Source of the DNA: an uncultured Bacilli bacterium
Lineage (GTDB): Bacteria; Bacillota_I; Bacilli_A; RF39; UBA660
Direction: 5' to 3'
Assembly: GCA_944329255.1 (NCBI GenBank)
Contig: CALVIA010000057.1
Coordinates: 1 to 6,590 of the forward strand
DNA length: 6,590 nt
Part shown: piece after piece, positions 5,860 to 6,590 of the stretch
How positions within the stretch are numbered: the first letter of the stretch is position 1
Layout of the letters: each line of letters starts with the position of its first letter
Notes under the pieces: generated by a model
The model's input: the letters and a program-made list of their open reading frames with translations, nothing else
The model's database searches: none
Told to the model about the DNA's origin: nothing
Program-made: the position numbers and the translations under genes

Positions 5860-6590
5860 ATGCAGAGGTCATATGAAAAAGATGATATAACCTTATTTCA
5901 AGGTGATTGTATCGAGATTTTAAATAAAGCAACACCAGAATCCGTTGATATGATTTTTGCCGATCCCCCGTATATGTTATCTAACGGTGGAATTACTTGT
6001 CATTCAGGAAAGGTCGTTTCAGTTAATAAAGGAAAGTGGGATGAGAGTAAAGGGATTGATGAGGATTTTGAATTCCACAACAAATGGATAAAAGCCTGCA
6101 AAAGAGTTTTGAAACCTAACGGAACAATATGGATTTCAGGAACTTATCATTCTATTTATGCTTGTGGTTTTGCTTTACAAAAAAATGGATTTAAAATTTT
6201 AAACGATATTTGTTGGTTTAAGCCAAATGCTTCGCCGAATATGTCTTGTAGGTATTTTACAGCAAGCCATGAAACACTTTTGTGGGCAAAAATCGATAAT
6301 AAGGAAAAACATACATTCAATTATGAGCTTATAAAAAATGGTGATTGGGGTGAAGATTTTATTAAAAAGCCAGAAAAACAAATGCGTTCAGTCTGGGCAA
6401 TAGGAACTACAAAAAGTTATGAAAAAGAATTTGGTAAACATCCAACACAAAAACCTTTAGAATTGTTAAGGCGTATAATCCTTGCATCAACGAATGTTGG
6501 AGATTTGATTCTTGATCCTTTTACAGGAAGCTCAACAACTGGTATAATGGCTTTAGAATTAGATAGGAAATTTATTGGTATAGACTTGGA
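5860..6590 (+). CDS. dpnA: DpnA-like adenine-specific DNA methyltransferase (3' end outside window)
   Basis: A plus-strand reading frame opens at ATG 5860 (in-frame stop TAA at 5848-5850) and stays open for 243 codons to the edge. The order of motifs is that of a beta-class amino-methyltransferase: catalytic motif IV DPPY (35-38) first, then HPTQKP (194-199), then the S-adenosylmethionine motif DPFTGSSTTG (219-228) and FIGID. The segment MIFADPPYMLSNGGI and later stretches such as LKPNGTIWISG, SCRYFT and KHPTQKP closely resemble DpnA (M2.DpnII), which methylates adenine in GATC and acts also on single-stranded DNA. DpnA is about 270 aa, so only a short C-terminal piece should be missing. In DpnII systems the gene sits between dpnM and the nuclease gene; here no dpnM precedes it and the upstream neighbour is the divergent hamA. 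It may be solitary, or its partners may lie to the right. No clear Shine-Dalgarno site precedes the ATG. GATC specificity is inferred from similarity. Confidence 0.9.
   Translation, partial: MQRSYEKDDITLFQGDCIEILNKATPESVDMIFADPPYMLSNGGITCHSGKVVSVNKGKWDESKGIDEDFEFHNKWIKACKRVLKPNGTIWISGTYHSIYACGFALQKNGFKILNDICWFKPNASPNMSCRYFTASHETLLWAKIDNKEKHTFNYELIKNGDWGEDFIKKPEKQMRSVWAIGTTKSYEKEFGKHPTQKPLELLRRIILASTNVGDLILDPFTGSSTTGIMALELDRKFIGIDL

Noticed and set aside
6199..6381. Minus-strand 60-codon open frame with a hydrophobic start
   Set aside because: It is antisense to the clearly coding methyltransferase, and the hydrophobic look is a by-product of the A-rich coding strand.

Overview
The window is AT-rich DNA from a bacterium that uses clear Shine-Dalgarno sites (AAGGTGAT, GGAGGG, GGAGA). 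This fits a low-GC Bacillota or a similar low-GC lineage; nothing in the sequence fixes the species. Everything recognisable is anti-phage defence or DNA modification, so it reads as part of a defence island.

Layout, left to right. Positions 1-537 hold no convincing gene. The left half (about 16-275) carries a cluster of short direct and inverted repeats of unknown identity. The right half is very AT-rich and includes a plausible weak terminator for the minus-strand operon. Positions 538-5757 are a compact minus-strand operon of three genes, transcribed right to left: a HamA-type PD-(D/E)XK nuclease (272 aa), a HamB-type Ski2-like superfamily 2 helicase (1047 aa), and an unrecognised 422-aa protein. 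The genes overlap by 11 nt and 1 nt, and each start has its own good Shine-Dalgarno site. After a 102-nt divergent intergenic region, a plus-strand DpnA-like adenine DNA methyltransferase starts at 5860 and runs off the right edge.

The first two operon genes together identify a Hachiman-type system, in which the helicase is known to sense damaged or abnormal DNA and release the associated nuclease. The part not explained by that known two-gene system is the third protein. It is translationally coupled to the helicase, so it is probably a functional component or accessory of this variant. Its N-terminus is helical with a degenerate HEPN-like RN motif, its middle carries a CxCxxC cluster, and its C-terminal half appears rich in beta strands. 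The neighbouring methyltransferase resembles the second methyltransferase of DpnII-type (GATC) restriction-modification systems; any partner genes would lie beyond the right edge.
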